From: Streptomyces atratus
Lineage (GTDB): Bacteria > Actinomycetota > Actinomycetes > Streptomycetales > Streptomycetaceae
Assembly: GCF_014648655.1 (NCBI RefSeq)
Contig: NZ_BMRN01000022.1
Coordinates: 55,665-119,664 of the forward strand
Reading direction: 5' to 3'
DNA: 64,000 nt
Position numbers and translations under genes: made by a program. The first letter of the stretch is position 1. Each line of letters begins with the position of its first letter. Of the stretch, positions 26,326 to 35,190 are shown in pieces. The notes under the pieces are model-generated. The model was not told the DNA's origin. It saw only the letters and a program-made list of their open reading frames with translations, and made no database searches.

Positions 26326-26537
26326 CCGGGACCTAGCCGTACATGCCTACAGAAGAGCGGGACTGCCTCTGCATCGCAGGGACAGGACACCTCCGCATCG
26401 CGCCGAACCCGGGGCTGGGCACCCCTCGACGTCCGGCCTGGCCGTCTTCAAGGGTTGGTTGCAGGGCTGAAGGCTGTCCGGTCAGCCCGACCCGGGCGCG
26501 TGAGGGACGGCCCTGTCCCCCGTCAGGATGTCGCACG

Positions 26538-27782
26538 TCAGCCTCCCGCCGGGGGCATGGTGTGCAGCAGTTCCAGTCGGCGCTGGACGGCTTCGACCGC
26601 CCCGGAGCGCCGGCCGGGTACGTGGCGGCGCAATGAGACCAGGGGCGGGCCGAGTTCCCGGGCCTGCTGCGGGTTGTGAAGTTCCTGCCACTGGTGGTGG
26701 GCGCGGTCCACGGCGCCTTCTACGGCGGGGTCGTCCGGGGGCTGTTGCCGGGCGAGGCGGGCGTCGGCGGCAGCCATCCACAACTCGCAGCTGCACGCGG
26801 GATCTTCGGCCAGACGAGCGAGGTCGGCCCGGACCTCCAGCCAGTGGATGGCCTGCACGGAGCCCGCGCCGTAGGTACGCAGAGCCCATCCCTCCCACAT
26901 GGCTGCGAGCGACGCAGCTTCGCCGTGCCGCCCGGCGAGGGCAGCGGCGAAAATCGCAGGCAGCGGGTCCTCTTCGGCCTCCTCGGTGTTCTCCGAAATC
27001 GGAGCAGGCGCCGTCGGAACAGGTGCAGGCTCCCGGTGTGGCCGGTTCGGTACTGGCACAGCCGGTACCGCAGGGGTTGGGACAGTTGTGTGGTCGATGG
27101 CCAGGAACAGTGCGTCGACGGGGCCGGCCTGGGCGGCGGCCTGTTCGTGGAGCTGGGCGAGTGGCGGGTTGATGCCGCTGCGCCAAGTGGTGGCGAGGGC
27201 CTTCAGATAGGCCGGTTCTGCGATGCGGCGGCGGGGCGGCGGCGGGGTGATCCGGCCGTATACGCGGATCCCATGGCCGAGGACGAGGCCCTCGGTACGG
27301 AGCTGTTGCCAGGCGTCCGGGGTGGCGACCATGTCGGTGACGACGGTGGTGGTGCCCGGTCGGCGCAGTTTGAGTTCGCCGGCCAGCCAGTGCCAGGGCA
27401 ATGCGGTGTAGCGCAGGGTGGTCGGCGTGGTCCGGGCGAGTGCGAGGTGGATCAGGCGCTGCTTGTGGTCGAGGTGGAGTTGTCCGGTTATGTAGAGGGA
27501 GAGCGGGCCTGGTCCGGCGGCCGCGGCGCGGATGCGGGTGAGGACGGTCTGCGGGTCGGTCGGGTCGGCGAGTTCAACGATGGTGGCCGCCGTCGTGCCG
27601 GTCAGGGTGCTGGGCGGGACCGCCGCGAGCGTGGGCAGGACGCTGGTTGCGTCGATGAGACAGCCCTTGCCGGCCGGGGCTGCCGCGATCAACAGCGCGG
27701 TCCCGGATACTGTGTCCTCCCCGTTGATCATCACAACAGCACCGTAGCCGCTGTCCGGCTTGTGAATGTAATCAGCGGCCAA
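26538..27782 (-). CDS. uncharacterised protein with possible degenerate caspase-like N-terminus
   Basis: A 414-aa protein I do not recognise by name. The N-terminal 150 residues have the layout of effector-associated caspase-like domains: a strand ending LSLYITGQL where caspases have YYAGHG, then LRYTALPWHWLAGEL, then TTVVTDMVATPDAW where caspases have the DCCxSG strand. The catalytic His and Cys would both be missing, so it would be inactive; this is a hypothesis. A Pro-rich linker (about residues 228-255) leads to a helical C-terminus with TPR-like character (AAALAGRHGEAASLAAMWEG). The start is weak: only a TTG at 27782 is available after an in-frame stop, without a proper ribosome site. 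The gene may be 5'-truncated. It borders a pseudogene field. Confidence 0.6.
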   Translation of the reverse strand: MAADYIHKPDSGYGAVVMINGEDTVSGTALLIAAAPAGKGCLIDATSVLPTLAAVPPSTLTGTTAATIVELADPTDPQTVLTRIRAAAAGPGPLSLYITGQLHLDHKQRLIHLALARTTPTTLRYTALPWHWLAGELKLRRPGTTTVVTDMVATPDAWQQLRTEGLVLGHGIRVYGRITPPPPRRRIAEPAYLKALATTWRSGINPPLAQLHEQAAAQAGPVDALFLAIDHTTVPTPAVPAVPVPNRPHREPAPVPTAPAPISENTEEAEEDPLPAIFAAALAGRHGEAASLAAMWEGWALRTYGAGSVQAIHWLEVRADLARLAEDPACSCELWMAAADARLARQQPPDDPAVEGAVDRAHHQWQELHNPQQARELGPPLVSLRRHVPGRRSGAVEAVQRRLELLHTMPPAGG

Positions 27783-27846
27783 CTCCTGTCCGGTGACCAG
27801 CGGGAGGTGGGCATCAACAACTTGCCGGGGACCCTACCGGTGAAGT

Positions 27847-28050
27847 TCGCCCGGCTTCCCGGACCGGCCCGGTCACATGATGGCCGAGCAGCAGATCGAC
27901 GCCAGGGGTCTTTGCCGCAGGGGACCTGATCAACGGGTCGAGGATGCTGCGCCGAATGTTGTACGCGCACGGCAGCGCGGGGCCCTCCGGCGCGGCCCTC
28001 GGCTCGATCCATCCCCAGCGCGTGTACCAGCGGGCCTCGTTGCGGACGGC
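27847..28050 (-). pseudogene. fragment of an FAD-dependent monooxygenase
   Basis: The minus strand reads WYTRWGWIEPRA, AYNIRRSILDPLIR and KTPGVDLLLGHHVTGPVREA. This corresponds to the segment after the GxGxxG domain in class-A FAD monooxygenases, where RxxLDxxLR is followed by a glycine-rich strand. Neither the dinucleotide motif nor the C-terminal half is present. Confidence 0.45.
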
Positions 28051-28105
28051 TCCCGCCTTTCGACGTCTCCGTACTCGGTCGAGCACTCTCACGAGTACGC
28101 CGACA

Positions 28106-28604
28106 AGCCTGCTGGAGATGAACCGGCTGTTCACAGCCTGGACCAAGAACGTCTACCATCGCCGGGTGCACTCCGAGACGGGTGCCGCCACCGCCCCACT
28201 GGCCCGCTCGATGAACAGCCATCCGCTGAGGCGTCCCCAACCCCGCCGACCTCGCCGAAGCCTTCCGCCGGTCAGAACACCGCACCGTCTCCCACACCGC
28301 GCTCGTGTCCCTGCACGGCAACCGCTACCAAGTCGATCCACTGCTCGTGGGCCGGCGGGTCGAGCTGGTCTTCGGCCCCGTCGTCCTGTCCTTCCTCCAC
28401 GTCCGAGCGAACGGTCAGGACGCCGGGACCGCAGTGCCCTTCCAGGTCAGCCACCACTCCCACACGGCGCCACGCCTCGGCATCGACGTCGAAGTCGTCC
28501 GCCCGGGTCCTGCCGCGACGGGGTTCAAGGTGATCCCGCGACTCCGGGTCATCGAGCGCACCAACCGGCTGGCTCAACTATCCGCGGGACAAAATACTCT
28601 TTAA
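28106..28604 (+). pseudogene. mosaic transposase remnant (Mu-type C-terminus joined to IS5-like tail)
   Basis: Three pieces in order. First, LLEMNRLFTAWTKNVYHRRV and HSETG, the end of an rve integrase core. Second, after a frame change, ADLAEAFRRSEHRTVSHTAL and VSLHGNRYQVDPLLVGRRVE, the Mu-transposase C-terminal barrel. Third, from about 28482, GFKVIPRLRVIERTN, the IS5-family catalytic Glu region (FKVLPRRWVVERT). Two unrelated transposase relics are thus fused. No intact frame or terminal repeats. Confidence 0.6.
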
Positions 28605-28778
28605 GTACAGCTCATCCCGACTCCAACCGGTGCCTGCCCATCCGCCGCAGCCCCTCAACCGGCGAACTCGCCTTCCATCTGTGCTGGTCGCAGCACCCGG
28701 TTGCCCGTCGCCCGCGGTCAGGGGGCGGGGCCGTGACCTGCGCGGATGTCGCCTGGGGCCTCGGGGCGAAACGCTCTG

Positions 28779-31451
28779 TCAGGGCGCTTCGACGGCAGGG
28801 GCTGTCGGCAGGGCCTGCTCCACCCAAATGGTCTTGCCGGTGGGCGTGTAGCGCGTGCCCCACTGCTGCGCGATCTGGGCGACGATGTACAGGCCGCGGC
28901 CGCTCTCGTCGTCAGCCGCGGCGTGGCGCAGATGGGGTGAGGTATGCCCTGTGTCGGCGACTTCGCAGATGAGGGTTTCGTCGCGGATGAGCCGGACGTG
29001 GATCGGCCCGGCGGCGTAGCGGATGGCGTTGGTGACCAACTCACTGACGATGAGTTCGGTGGTGAACGACAGCTCGTCCAATCCCCATGCTCCGAGTTGC
29101 CCGGTGGCCATGGTGCGGGCGTTGCCGACCATCGCCGGCTCCGCGGTCAGTTCCCACACAGCCACCCGCTGGTCATCGAGCATCCGTGTGCGTACGAGAA
29201 GCAGGACCGCGTCGTCGTTCGCGGGCCCCGGCACCAGGGTCGCGACTGCGCGGTCGCAGAGTTCTTCCAAGGGACGCCGGGACTGGGCGAGGATTTCGGT
29301 GAGCAGGCCGAGTCCGACGTCGAGGTCGTCGACGGCCGTCTGGACGAGGCCGTCGGTGAACAGGGCGACAAGGCTGCCGCGCGGCAGCTGGAATTCCGCG
29401 GTCTCGTAGGGCAGACCACCCAGTCCCAGCGGAGGGCCCGGCGGGAGCTCGGGGTGGGTGGCGACACCACTGTCCGGCAGGACGACCGCAGCCAGCGCAT
29501 GACCGGCACGTGCCATGCTGCACTGCCCCGACACCGGGTCGTACACCGCGTACAGGCACGTCACCCCCAGGGCTTCGTCATCCCCGGGCCGCACGCCGCC
29601 TGCGCCCTGAGCGGCCGCCTGCTCCTTGGCGGTCTGGCCGACCAGGTCACCCAGGCGCGAGAGGAGCTCGTCCGGGGCGAGGTCCAGGCGGGCGAGGACG
29701 CGTACGCCTGTACGCAGGCGCCCCATGGTGGCGGCAGCGAGCAGTCCGTGGCCGATCACCTCCCCGACGACCAGGCCGACACGCGTGCCCGACAGCGGGA
29801 TGACGTCGAACCAGTCACCGCCCACCCCGGACCGGCTGTCGGCGGGCACATAGCGGCTCGCCATCTCGACAGCGGTCCGCTGCGGCAGCCGGTGAGGCAG
29901 CAGGGTGCGTTGAAGCCTGAGTGCCGCGGTGTGTTCGCGCGTGACGACCAGCATCAGCACGACGCCGAGCAGCAGGGCGCCGAGGCCCACGACGGTCACC
30001 CCGCCCGTCTGCCCGATGAACGGCAGATAGATGGAGGTCTCACCGTAGTCGGGGTCGGCGTAGACGCCGAAGGCGGCGTAGCAGAAGAGGAAGAGCATCA
30101 ACAGCCCGCCCAGACCCGGCAGCAGGCCCTTGAACAGGAAGTCCCGGCGGCTGCGGGTGAGCACCTTGCGGAAGTACCAGACACAGGCGAAGCCGGTGAG
30201 GCCGTAGTAGAACGCGATCGCGAGGCCGACCGACCCGATGGAGTCGGCCAGGACGTTGCGGCTGAATGCCGTCAGGAGGACGAAGAAGCCGACGGAGGCC
30301 AGGCCCAAGCTGACGGTCGACCAGGTCGGGGTGAGGTACTTGCGGTGCACGCGGGCGAATCGGGAGGGGATGGTCTTGTGCGCGGCCATGGAGAAGACGG
30401 TCCGGGCCATCGGGAGGATGGTGGTCTGGGTGGAGGCCGCCGCAGAGGTCAGCACCATGAGGACCAGCAGCTTGGAGAGGGCGGACCCGAGGCCCTGGCT
30501 GCCGAAGACTGCGTTGCCGAGGCCCGAGAGCACATCGCCCTCGTGTGCCTTGTTGCCCAGCCCGATTCCGGCGGAGCCGATTCCGGCGAAGGCCTGCGCC
30601 GAGGTGGCGACCAGGGCGTACAGGACCAGCAGGAGCACAACGGAGATGACGGCGGCGCGCCCGGGGATGCGCGTGCTGTCCGCGGTCTCCTCGTTGACCG
30701 TGACGGCAGTGTCCCAGCCCCAGTAGATGAAGACGGCCGCAAGGATGCCCGAGGTCAGCGCTTCGGCCGATGGCACGTGGAAGGGGTTGAACCAGGAGGC
30801 GGAGACATGGATCGCCGTCTCGGGGGAACTGGTATAGACCTTGACCAGGGCGGTGATGGCGAACAGCACCAGTACGGCCACCTCGATGAACAGAAGCCAG
30901 CACTGAACGGCGGCCGAGATCTTGATGCCGACGTAGCAGATCGCGGTCATCACGGTGATCCAGACGACGCCCGCGATGGTGGTCCACACCCTGCTTTGGG
31001 TGAGTGAGTCGTAGCCCAGGAGCCGGAAACTGTAAATGCCGGCGATCTCTGCGAGGTTCGCCATGACAATGATGTCGGCGACGATGATGCCCCAGCCGCC
31101 CATCCAGCCGGTGCGCGGGCCGAAGGCACGGGTCGCCCAGGTGAAGGTGGTCCCGCAGTCGGCGTTGCTCGCGTTGAGTTCCTTGTAGGCGTACGCGATC
31201 AGCAGCATCGGGACGAAGGCCAGCATCGTGATGATCGGGGCCTGCGGGCCGACGGCCGCCACGATGAGGCCGAGCGTGGCCGCGAGGCTGTACGCCGGGG
31301 CGGTGGACGCCAGGCCGATGGCAACGGAGGACCACAGTCCCAGGGCACCGGATTTGAGCCCTTTCCTACCCGCGCCTGAGTCGAGCGCGAGCCGCGAGTC
31401 GGACGCGACACGGCTACGGGAGAGCTTCACACCGGATGCCAACCTCCTCAT
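28779..31451 (-). CDS. fusion protein: APC amino-acid permease + SpoIIE/PP2C phosphatase + HATPase
   Basis: One uninterrupted 890-aa frame. Residues about 32-502 are an APC-superfamily permease: GLASTAPAYSLAATLG first helix, NADCGTTFTWATRAFGP, FIYWGWDTAVTVNEET, SAAASTQTTILPMART, and about 12 helices. From about 504 the chain continues REHTAALRLQRTLLPHRLP into a SpoIIE-type PP2C domain: GVGGDWFD (Asp about 546), VVGEVIGHG (Glu where Asp is usual, about 564), FTDGLVQ and NDDAVLL. Residues about 765-875 form an RsbW-like ATPase domain (ELVTNAIRYA, ESGRGLYIV). Separate permeases and separate PP2C-HATPase regulators are common in Streptomyces; I know no such fusion. The start is ATG 31451 (GGAAGG upstream) or GTG 31430. 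Pseudogenes flank both sides, so an accidental deletion fusion is possible. Confidence 0.85.
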   Translation of the reverse strand: MRRLASGVKLSRSRVASDSRLALDSGAGRKGLKSGALGLWSSVAIGLASTAPAYSLAATLGLIVAAVGPQAPIITMLAFVPMLLIAYAYKELNASNADCGTTFTWATRAFGPRTGWMGGWGIIVADIIVMANLAEIAGIYSFRLLGYDSLTQSRVWTTIAGVVWITVMTAICYVGIKISAAVQCWLLFIEVAVLVLFAITALVKVYTSSPETAIHVSASWFNPFHVPSAEALTSGILAAVFIYWGWDTAVTVNEETADSTRIPGRAAVISVVLLLVLYALVATSAQAFAGIGSAGIGLGNKAHEGDVLSGLGNAVFGSQGLGSALSKLLVLMVLTSAAASTQTTILPMARTVFSMAAHKTIPSRFARVHRKYLTPTWSTVSLGLASVGFFVLLTAFSRNVLADSIGSVGLAIAFYYGLTGFACVWYFRKVLTRSRRDFLFKGLLPGLGGLLMLFLFCYAAFGVYADPDYGETSIYLPFIGQTGGVTVVGLGALLLGVVLMLVVTREHTAALRLQRTLLPHRLPQRTAVEMASRYVPADSRSGVGGDWFDVIPLSGTRVGLVVGEVIGHGLLAAATMGRLRTGVRVLARLDLAPDELLSRLGDLVGQTAKEQAAAQGAGGVRPGDDEALGVTCLYAVYDPVSGQCSMARAGHALAAVVLPDSGVATHPELPPGPPLGLGGLPYETAEFQLPRGSLVALFTDGLVQTAVDDLDVGLGLLTEILAQSRRPLEELCDRAVATLVPGPANDDAVLLLVRTRMLDDQRVAVWELTAEPAMVGNARTMATGQLGAWGLDELSFTTELIVSELVTNAIRYAAGPIHVRLIRDETLICEVADTGHTSPHLRHAAADDESGRGLYIVAQIAQQWGTRYTPTGKTIWVEQALPTAPAVEAP

Positions 31452-31660
31452 TTGCCTTCCGATCACCATTTTCACCGCAGGCGAGGAGGCCTGCCACGGG
31501 AGACAGGCTGGATGATCTACGCCGCCGTCAGCAGGGGCCGCCGGGGCCGTGGGAAAATGGGGGTATCCGAGGAGCTGTTCGACTTCGGCCCGGTCGGCAC
31601 CGTCGGCTACCTCTTGCCGACGCCGAACGGCCCGGCCCGGCCGCGACCGGCGTGCGGGCA

Positions 31661-31887
31661 TGGTGATCGCCGCGCGGTTGGCACAGACAGCAAAGTCCGG
31701 TCTGGTCAGCTCCCAGGCCATAGGAACCCTTCAGGACGTCTTAAGCGGCCTGGACCGTACCCGTGCGCTGGGCCTGTACGCCGTCACCGGCAGCCTCGCC
31801 ACGGTGCTGGGACCGACGCCCGGAGGAGCCTTCGTCGCATCCTGTGGGCCGACGCCGCACTCGTCCTGGCCTGCTGCTTCGCCCTGA
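31661..31887 (+). pseudogene. fragment of an MFS (EmrB/QacA-type) transporter
   Basis: The frame reads VSSQAIGTLQDVLSGLDRTR and ALGLYAVTGSLATVLGPTPG, matching the cytoplasmic loop and following helix of 14-TM drug-efflux MFS proteins (RARALGLYAVTGSLAxVLGPTLGG). A frame change near 31830 is followed by WADAALVLACCFAL, the end of another helix. Only this central piece remains. The rest of 31452-31943 holds no gene I can support. Confidence 0.55.
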
Positions 31888-31943
31888 GGACGTGACGACG
31901 GAACCCGGATCGGCCCGCAGAACCTATTCGGCGAGAACGCCGC

Positions 31944-31969
31944 CCGGCCAGCCCGCGGGGGCTGGCCGG
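31944..31969. terminator. hairpin downstream of the pentose phosphate operon
   Basis: A perfect 11-bp stem (CCGGCCAGCCC / GGGCTGGCCGG) with a 4-nt loop, 30 bp after the stop of the histidine-phosphatase gene. No T-run on either side. Confidence 0.55.
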
Positions 31970-31999
31970 AACCTCTTCGGTTCTACGGCACCGTAGAAA

Positions 32000-32605
32000 T
32001 CAGTGGACGGCCGCAGAAGTTCCTGTGGCGTTCCACTCGGCGATCACAGGTCGTCCGTGCTCGGTGGAGAGGCGGCTGACCGTCCCCGTAGCCAGTTGGA
32101 ACAGCCGCCCGTCCGCGGCGGGCAGTCCGAGGCGACGCGCCGTGAGCACCCGCAGGAAGTGGGCGTGGGCCACGAGCACCACGTCACCGCTGTCGAGTGC
32201 CGGCCCGACGCGGTTCAGCACGCGGTCGGCGCGCTGTCCCACCTCGATCGGGGACTCGCCCGGATGGCCGGCCCCACCGGGCGGCACCCCGTCGTTCCAC
32301 AGGTACCAGTCGGGCCGGGTGCGATGTATCTCGAGGGTCGTCACGCCTTCGTACGCGCCGTAGTCCCACTCGCGCAGATCGGGCTCGGGCACGACGTCGT
32401 GCAGGCCCGCGAGTTCCGCTGTCCGCACTGCACGGCCCAGCGGGCTGGTGAGCGCGAGGGCGAAGGTCCGCCCGGCGAGCAGCGGGGCGAGGGACTTGGC
32501 CTGCTCCTCGCCGCGCTGGGTGAGGAGCAGGTCGGTCCAGCTGGTGTGCCGGCCCGACAGGCTCCACTCGGTTTCGCCGTGGCGGACCAGCAGGAGGTCG
32601 CCCAT
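32000..32605 (-). CDS. histidine phosphatase family protein (phosphoglycerate-mutase-like)
   Basis: A 201-aa phosphatase with the RHGE catalytic motif at residues 8-11 (LLLVRHGETEWS), a second Arg in TSPLGRAVRTAEL, an acid-base Glu region (REWDYGAYEG) and the second catalytic His in VLVAHAHFLRVL. It starts 5 bp after gnd stops, so it is the last gene of the pentose phosphate operon. Streptomyces relatives are broad sugar-phosphate phosphatases; the substrate here may be a pathway intermediate (inference). Confidence 0.88.
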   Translation of the reverse strand: MGDLLLVRHGETEWSLSGRHTSWTDLLLTQRGEEQAKSLAPLLAGRTFALALTSPLGRAVRTAELAGLHDVVPEPDLREWDYGAYEGVTTLEIHRTRPDWYLWNDGVPPGGAGHPGESPIEVGQRADRVLNRVGPALDSGDVVLVAHAHFLRVLTARRLGLPAADGRLFQLATGTVSRLSTEHGRPVIAEWNATGTSAAVH

Positions 32606-32610
32606 GGCAG

Positions 32611-33498
32611 TTACTTCGCCGACTCGACGGCGTGGCCGCCGAACCGGTTGCGCAGCGCGGCGATCATCTTCATCTGCGGGGAGTCGTCCTGACGCGAGGC
32701 GAAACGCGCGAAGAGCGACGCCGTGATCGCGGGCAGCGGCACCGCGTTGTCGATCGCCGCCTCCACCGTCCAGCGGCCCTCACCGGAGTCGGCGGCGAAA
32801 CCACGGAGCTTGTCGAGGTGCTCGTCGTCGTCCAGCGCGTTGACCGCCAGGTCGAGCAGCCAGGAACGGATGACCGTGCCCTCCTGCCAGGAGCGAAAGA
32901 CCTCGCGCACATCGGTGACGGAGTCGACCTTCTCCAGCAGCTCCCAGCCCTCGGCGTAGGCCTGCATCATGGCGTACTCGATGCCGTTGTGGACCATCTT
33001 CGCGAAGTGGCCGGCGCCGACCCTGCCCGCATGGACGAAGCCGGCGTCGCCCTCGGGCTTGAGCGCGTCGAAGATGGGCTGGACCTTCGCGACGTTCTCG
33101 GCGTCGCCGCCCACCATCAGCGCGTAGCCGTTCTCCAGACCCCAGACACCACCCGAGACGCCCGCGTCGACGAAGCCTATGCCCTTGGCCGCCAGCTCCT
33201 CGGCGTGCTTCTCGTCATCCGTCCAGCGGGAGTTGCCGCCGTCGACGACGGTGTCGCCGGCTTCCAGGAGATCGCCGAGCTCGTCGATGACGGACTGGGT
33301 CGGGCCGCCCGCGGGCACCATCACCCACACCACACGCGGGCCTTCGACCTTCTCGACCAGTTCGGCCAGACTGCTCACATCGGCGAGGTCCGGGTTGCGG
33401 TCGTAGCCGATGACGGTGTGGCCGGCGCGGCGGATCCGCTCGCGCATGTTGCCGCCCATCTTGCCGAGGCCGATGAGGCCCAATTGCATTGTTGTCAT
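32611..33498 (-). CDS. gnd: 6-phosphogluconate dehydrogenase, short decarboxylating form
   Basis: A 295-aa enzyme of the short (about 300 aa) bacterial type, which oxidises and decarboxylates 6-phosphogluconate to ribulose 5-phosphate. The Rossmann motif GLIGLGKMG is at the N-terminus, GGNSRWTDD and GVSGGVWGLENG mark the substrate site, and the catalytic Lys is in FAKMVHNGIEYAMM. Short forms are often NAD-preferring; that is family knowledge. An ATG at 33498 is used; a second ATG three codons on is possible. Operon neighbour pgi ends 6 bp upstream. Confidence 0.94.
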   Translation of the reverse strand: MTTMQLGLIGLGKMGGNMRERIRRAGHTVIGYDRNPDLADVSSLAELVEKVEGPRVVWVMVPAGGPTQSVIDELGDLLEAGDTVVDGGNSRWTDDEKHAEELAAKGIGFVDAGVSGGVWGLENGYALMVGGDAENVAKVQPIFDALKPEGDAGFVHAGRVGAGHFAKMVHNGIEYAMMQAYAEGWELLEKVDSVTDVREVFRSWQEGTVIRSWLLDLAVNALDDDEHLDKLRGFAADSGEGRWTVEAAIDNAVPLPAITASLFARFASRQDDSPQMKMIAALRNRFGGHAVESAK

Positions 33499-33504
33499 GC
33501 TGTT

Positions 33505-35190
33505 TCACTTCTTCCGGAGAGTGCGGTACGCGGCCACGAGGGCGGCGGTGGAGGGATCGAGGCCGGGGACGTCCGCTCCTTCGGTGAGCGCGGGTTCCAC
33601 GCGCCTGGCGAGGACCTTGCCCAGCTCGACGCCCCACTGGTCGAAGGAGTCGATGTTCCAGATCGCGCCCTGTACGAACACCTTGTGCTCGTACAGCGCG
33701 ATCAGCTGGCCGAGGACCGAGGGGGTCAACTCGCTTGCCAGGATGGTCGTGGTGGGGTGGTTGCCGCGGAACGTGCGGTGCGGCACCTGCTCCTCGGGAA
33801 CCCCCTCGGCGCGCACCTCGTCGCTCGTCCTGCCGAAGGCGAGCGCCTGGCCCTGTGCGAACAGGTTGGCCATCAACAGGTCGTGTTGGGCCTTGAGTTC
33901 GGGGCTCAGCTCGTCGACCGGGTTGACGAAGCCGATCAGGTCGGCCGAGATGACCTTGGTTCCCTGGTGGAGCAACTGGTAGTACGCGTGCTGCCCGTTG
34001 GTGCCGGGTGTACCCCACACCACCGGACCGGTCTGCCACTCCACCGGATCGCCGTCGCGGTCCACCGACTTGCCGTTGGACTCCATGTCCAGCTGCTGCA
34101 AGTACGCGGTGAACTTCGACAGGTAGTGCGAGTAGGGGAGCACCGCGTGCGACTGGGCGCCGAGGAACGAGCCGTACCAGACGCCCAACAGGCCGAGGAG
34201 CAAAGGTGCGTTGGACGCGGCGGGTGCGGTTCGGAAGTGCTCGTCGACGAGGTGGAAGCCGTCGAGCATCTCGCGGAACCGGTCCGGGCCGATGGCGATC
34301 ATCAGCGACAGGCCGATCGCCGAGTCGTACGAGTAGCGCCCGCCGACCCAGTCCCAGAATTCGAACATGTTGGTCGTGTCGATGCCGAAGTCCGCCACCT
34401 TCTCGGCGTTCGTCGACAGCGCCACGAAGTGCTTCGCGACCGCCTTCTCTCCCCCACTCTCGACTTCGCTCGAGCGGGAGGTGCCCCCGTCGTCGAGCCC
34501 GGCAAGGAGCCAGGACCGCGCCGACGTGGCGTTGGTGATCGTCTCGATGGTCGTGAAGGTCTTGGACGCGACGATGAACAGGGTCTCCGCCGGGTCCAGG
34601 TCCCGTACGGCCTCGTGCAGATCGGCGCCGTCCACGTTGGAGACGAACCGTACGGTCAGCGAGCGGTCGGTGAAGGCCCGCAGCGCCTCGTATGCCATCG
34701 CGGGGCCGAGGTCCGACCCGCCGATGCCGATGTTGACGACATTGCGGATCCGCTTTCCGGTGTGCCCGGTCCACTCGCCCGAGCGGACGCGCTCGGAGAA
34801 GTCGGCCATCTTGTCGAGCACGGCATGCACGGCCGGGACGACGTTCTCGCCGTCGACCTCGATGACGGCTTCGCGCGGGGCGCGCAGCGCGGTGTGCAGT
34901 ACGGCACGCCGCTCGGTGACGTTGATCTTCTCGCCGCGGAACATGGCGTCCCGCATCCCGAACACGTCGGTCACGGTGGCGAGTTCCTGGAGCAGGGCGA
35001 GGGTTTCGTCCGTGATCAGGTGCTTGGAGTAGTCGATGCGCAGATCGCCGGCGCGCACGGTGTAACGCTCCGCACGACCGGGGTCGGCGGCGAACAGGTC
35101 ACGCAGCTGCGAGTGCTGCAGCTCCCCTGCATGGTGGTGCTCGAGGGCCGTCCACTGCGGGCGGTGCGTGAGCTTGGGTGAGTCAGGCAT
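33505..35190 (-). CDS. pgi: glucose-6-phosphate isomerase
   Basis: A 561-aa enzyme interconverting glucose 6-phosphate and fructose 6-phosphate. Family signatures are intact: VVNIGIGGSDLGPAMAYEAL, VSNVDGADLHE, VASKTFTTIETITN, WGGRYSYDSAIGL-type block (WVGGRYSYDSAIGL) and GTNGQHAYYQLLHQGT. It is about 12 residues longer than usual because a short interspersed repeat is translated in frame near residues 234-247 (GGTSRSSEVESGG), just before EKAVAKHF. The gene starts inside the end of opcA (8-bp overlap). Confidence 0.95.
   Translation of the reverse strand: MPDSPKLTHRPQWTALEHHHAGELQHSQLRDLFAADPGRAERYTVRAGDLRIDYSKHLITDETLALLQELATVTDVFGMRDAMFRGEKINVTERRAVLHTALRAPREAVIEVDGENVVPAVHAVLDKMADFSERVRSGEWTGHTGKRIRNVVNIGIGGSDLGPAMAYEALRAFTDRSLTVRFVSNVDGADLHEAVRDLDPAETLFIVASKTFTTIETITNATSARSWLLAGLDDGGTSRSSEVESGGEKAVAKHFVALSTNAEKVADFGIDTTNMFEFWDWVGGRYSYDSAIGLSLMIAIGPDRFREMLDGFHLVDEHFRTAPAASNAPLLLGLLGVWYGSFLGAQSHAVLPYSHYLSKFTAYLQQLDMESNGKSVDRDGDPVEWQTGPVVWGTPGTNGQHAYYQLLHQGTKVISADLIGFVNPVDELSPELKAQHDLLMANLFAQGQALAFGRTSDEVRAEGVPEEQVPHRTFRGNHPTTTILASELTPSVLGQLIALYEHKVFVQGAIWNIDSFDQWGVELGKVLARRVEPALTEGADVPGLDPSTAALVAAYRTLRKK
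34450..34491. repeat. short interspersed Streptomyces repeat inserted in pgi
   Basis: A 42-bp block (CCCCCACTCTCGACTTCGCT, then CGAGCGGGAGGTGCCCCC on the plus strand) matches a short repeat I know from intergenic regions of many Streptomyces genomes (core CCCCCACTCTCGGCTTCGCTCGAGCGGG). Here it is a multiple of three and open, so it adds about 14 residues to Pgi at a surface-type junction. Identification is from memory of the repeat, not a search. Confidence 0.65.

Noticed and set aside
28944..31007. 687-codon plus-strand frame opposite the permease-phosphatase fusion
   Set aside because: Composition is that of an antisense frame; membrane helices and phosphatase motifs lie on the other strand.
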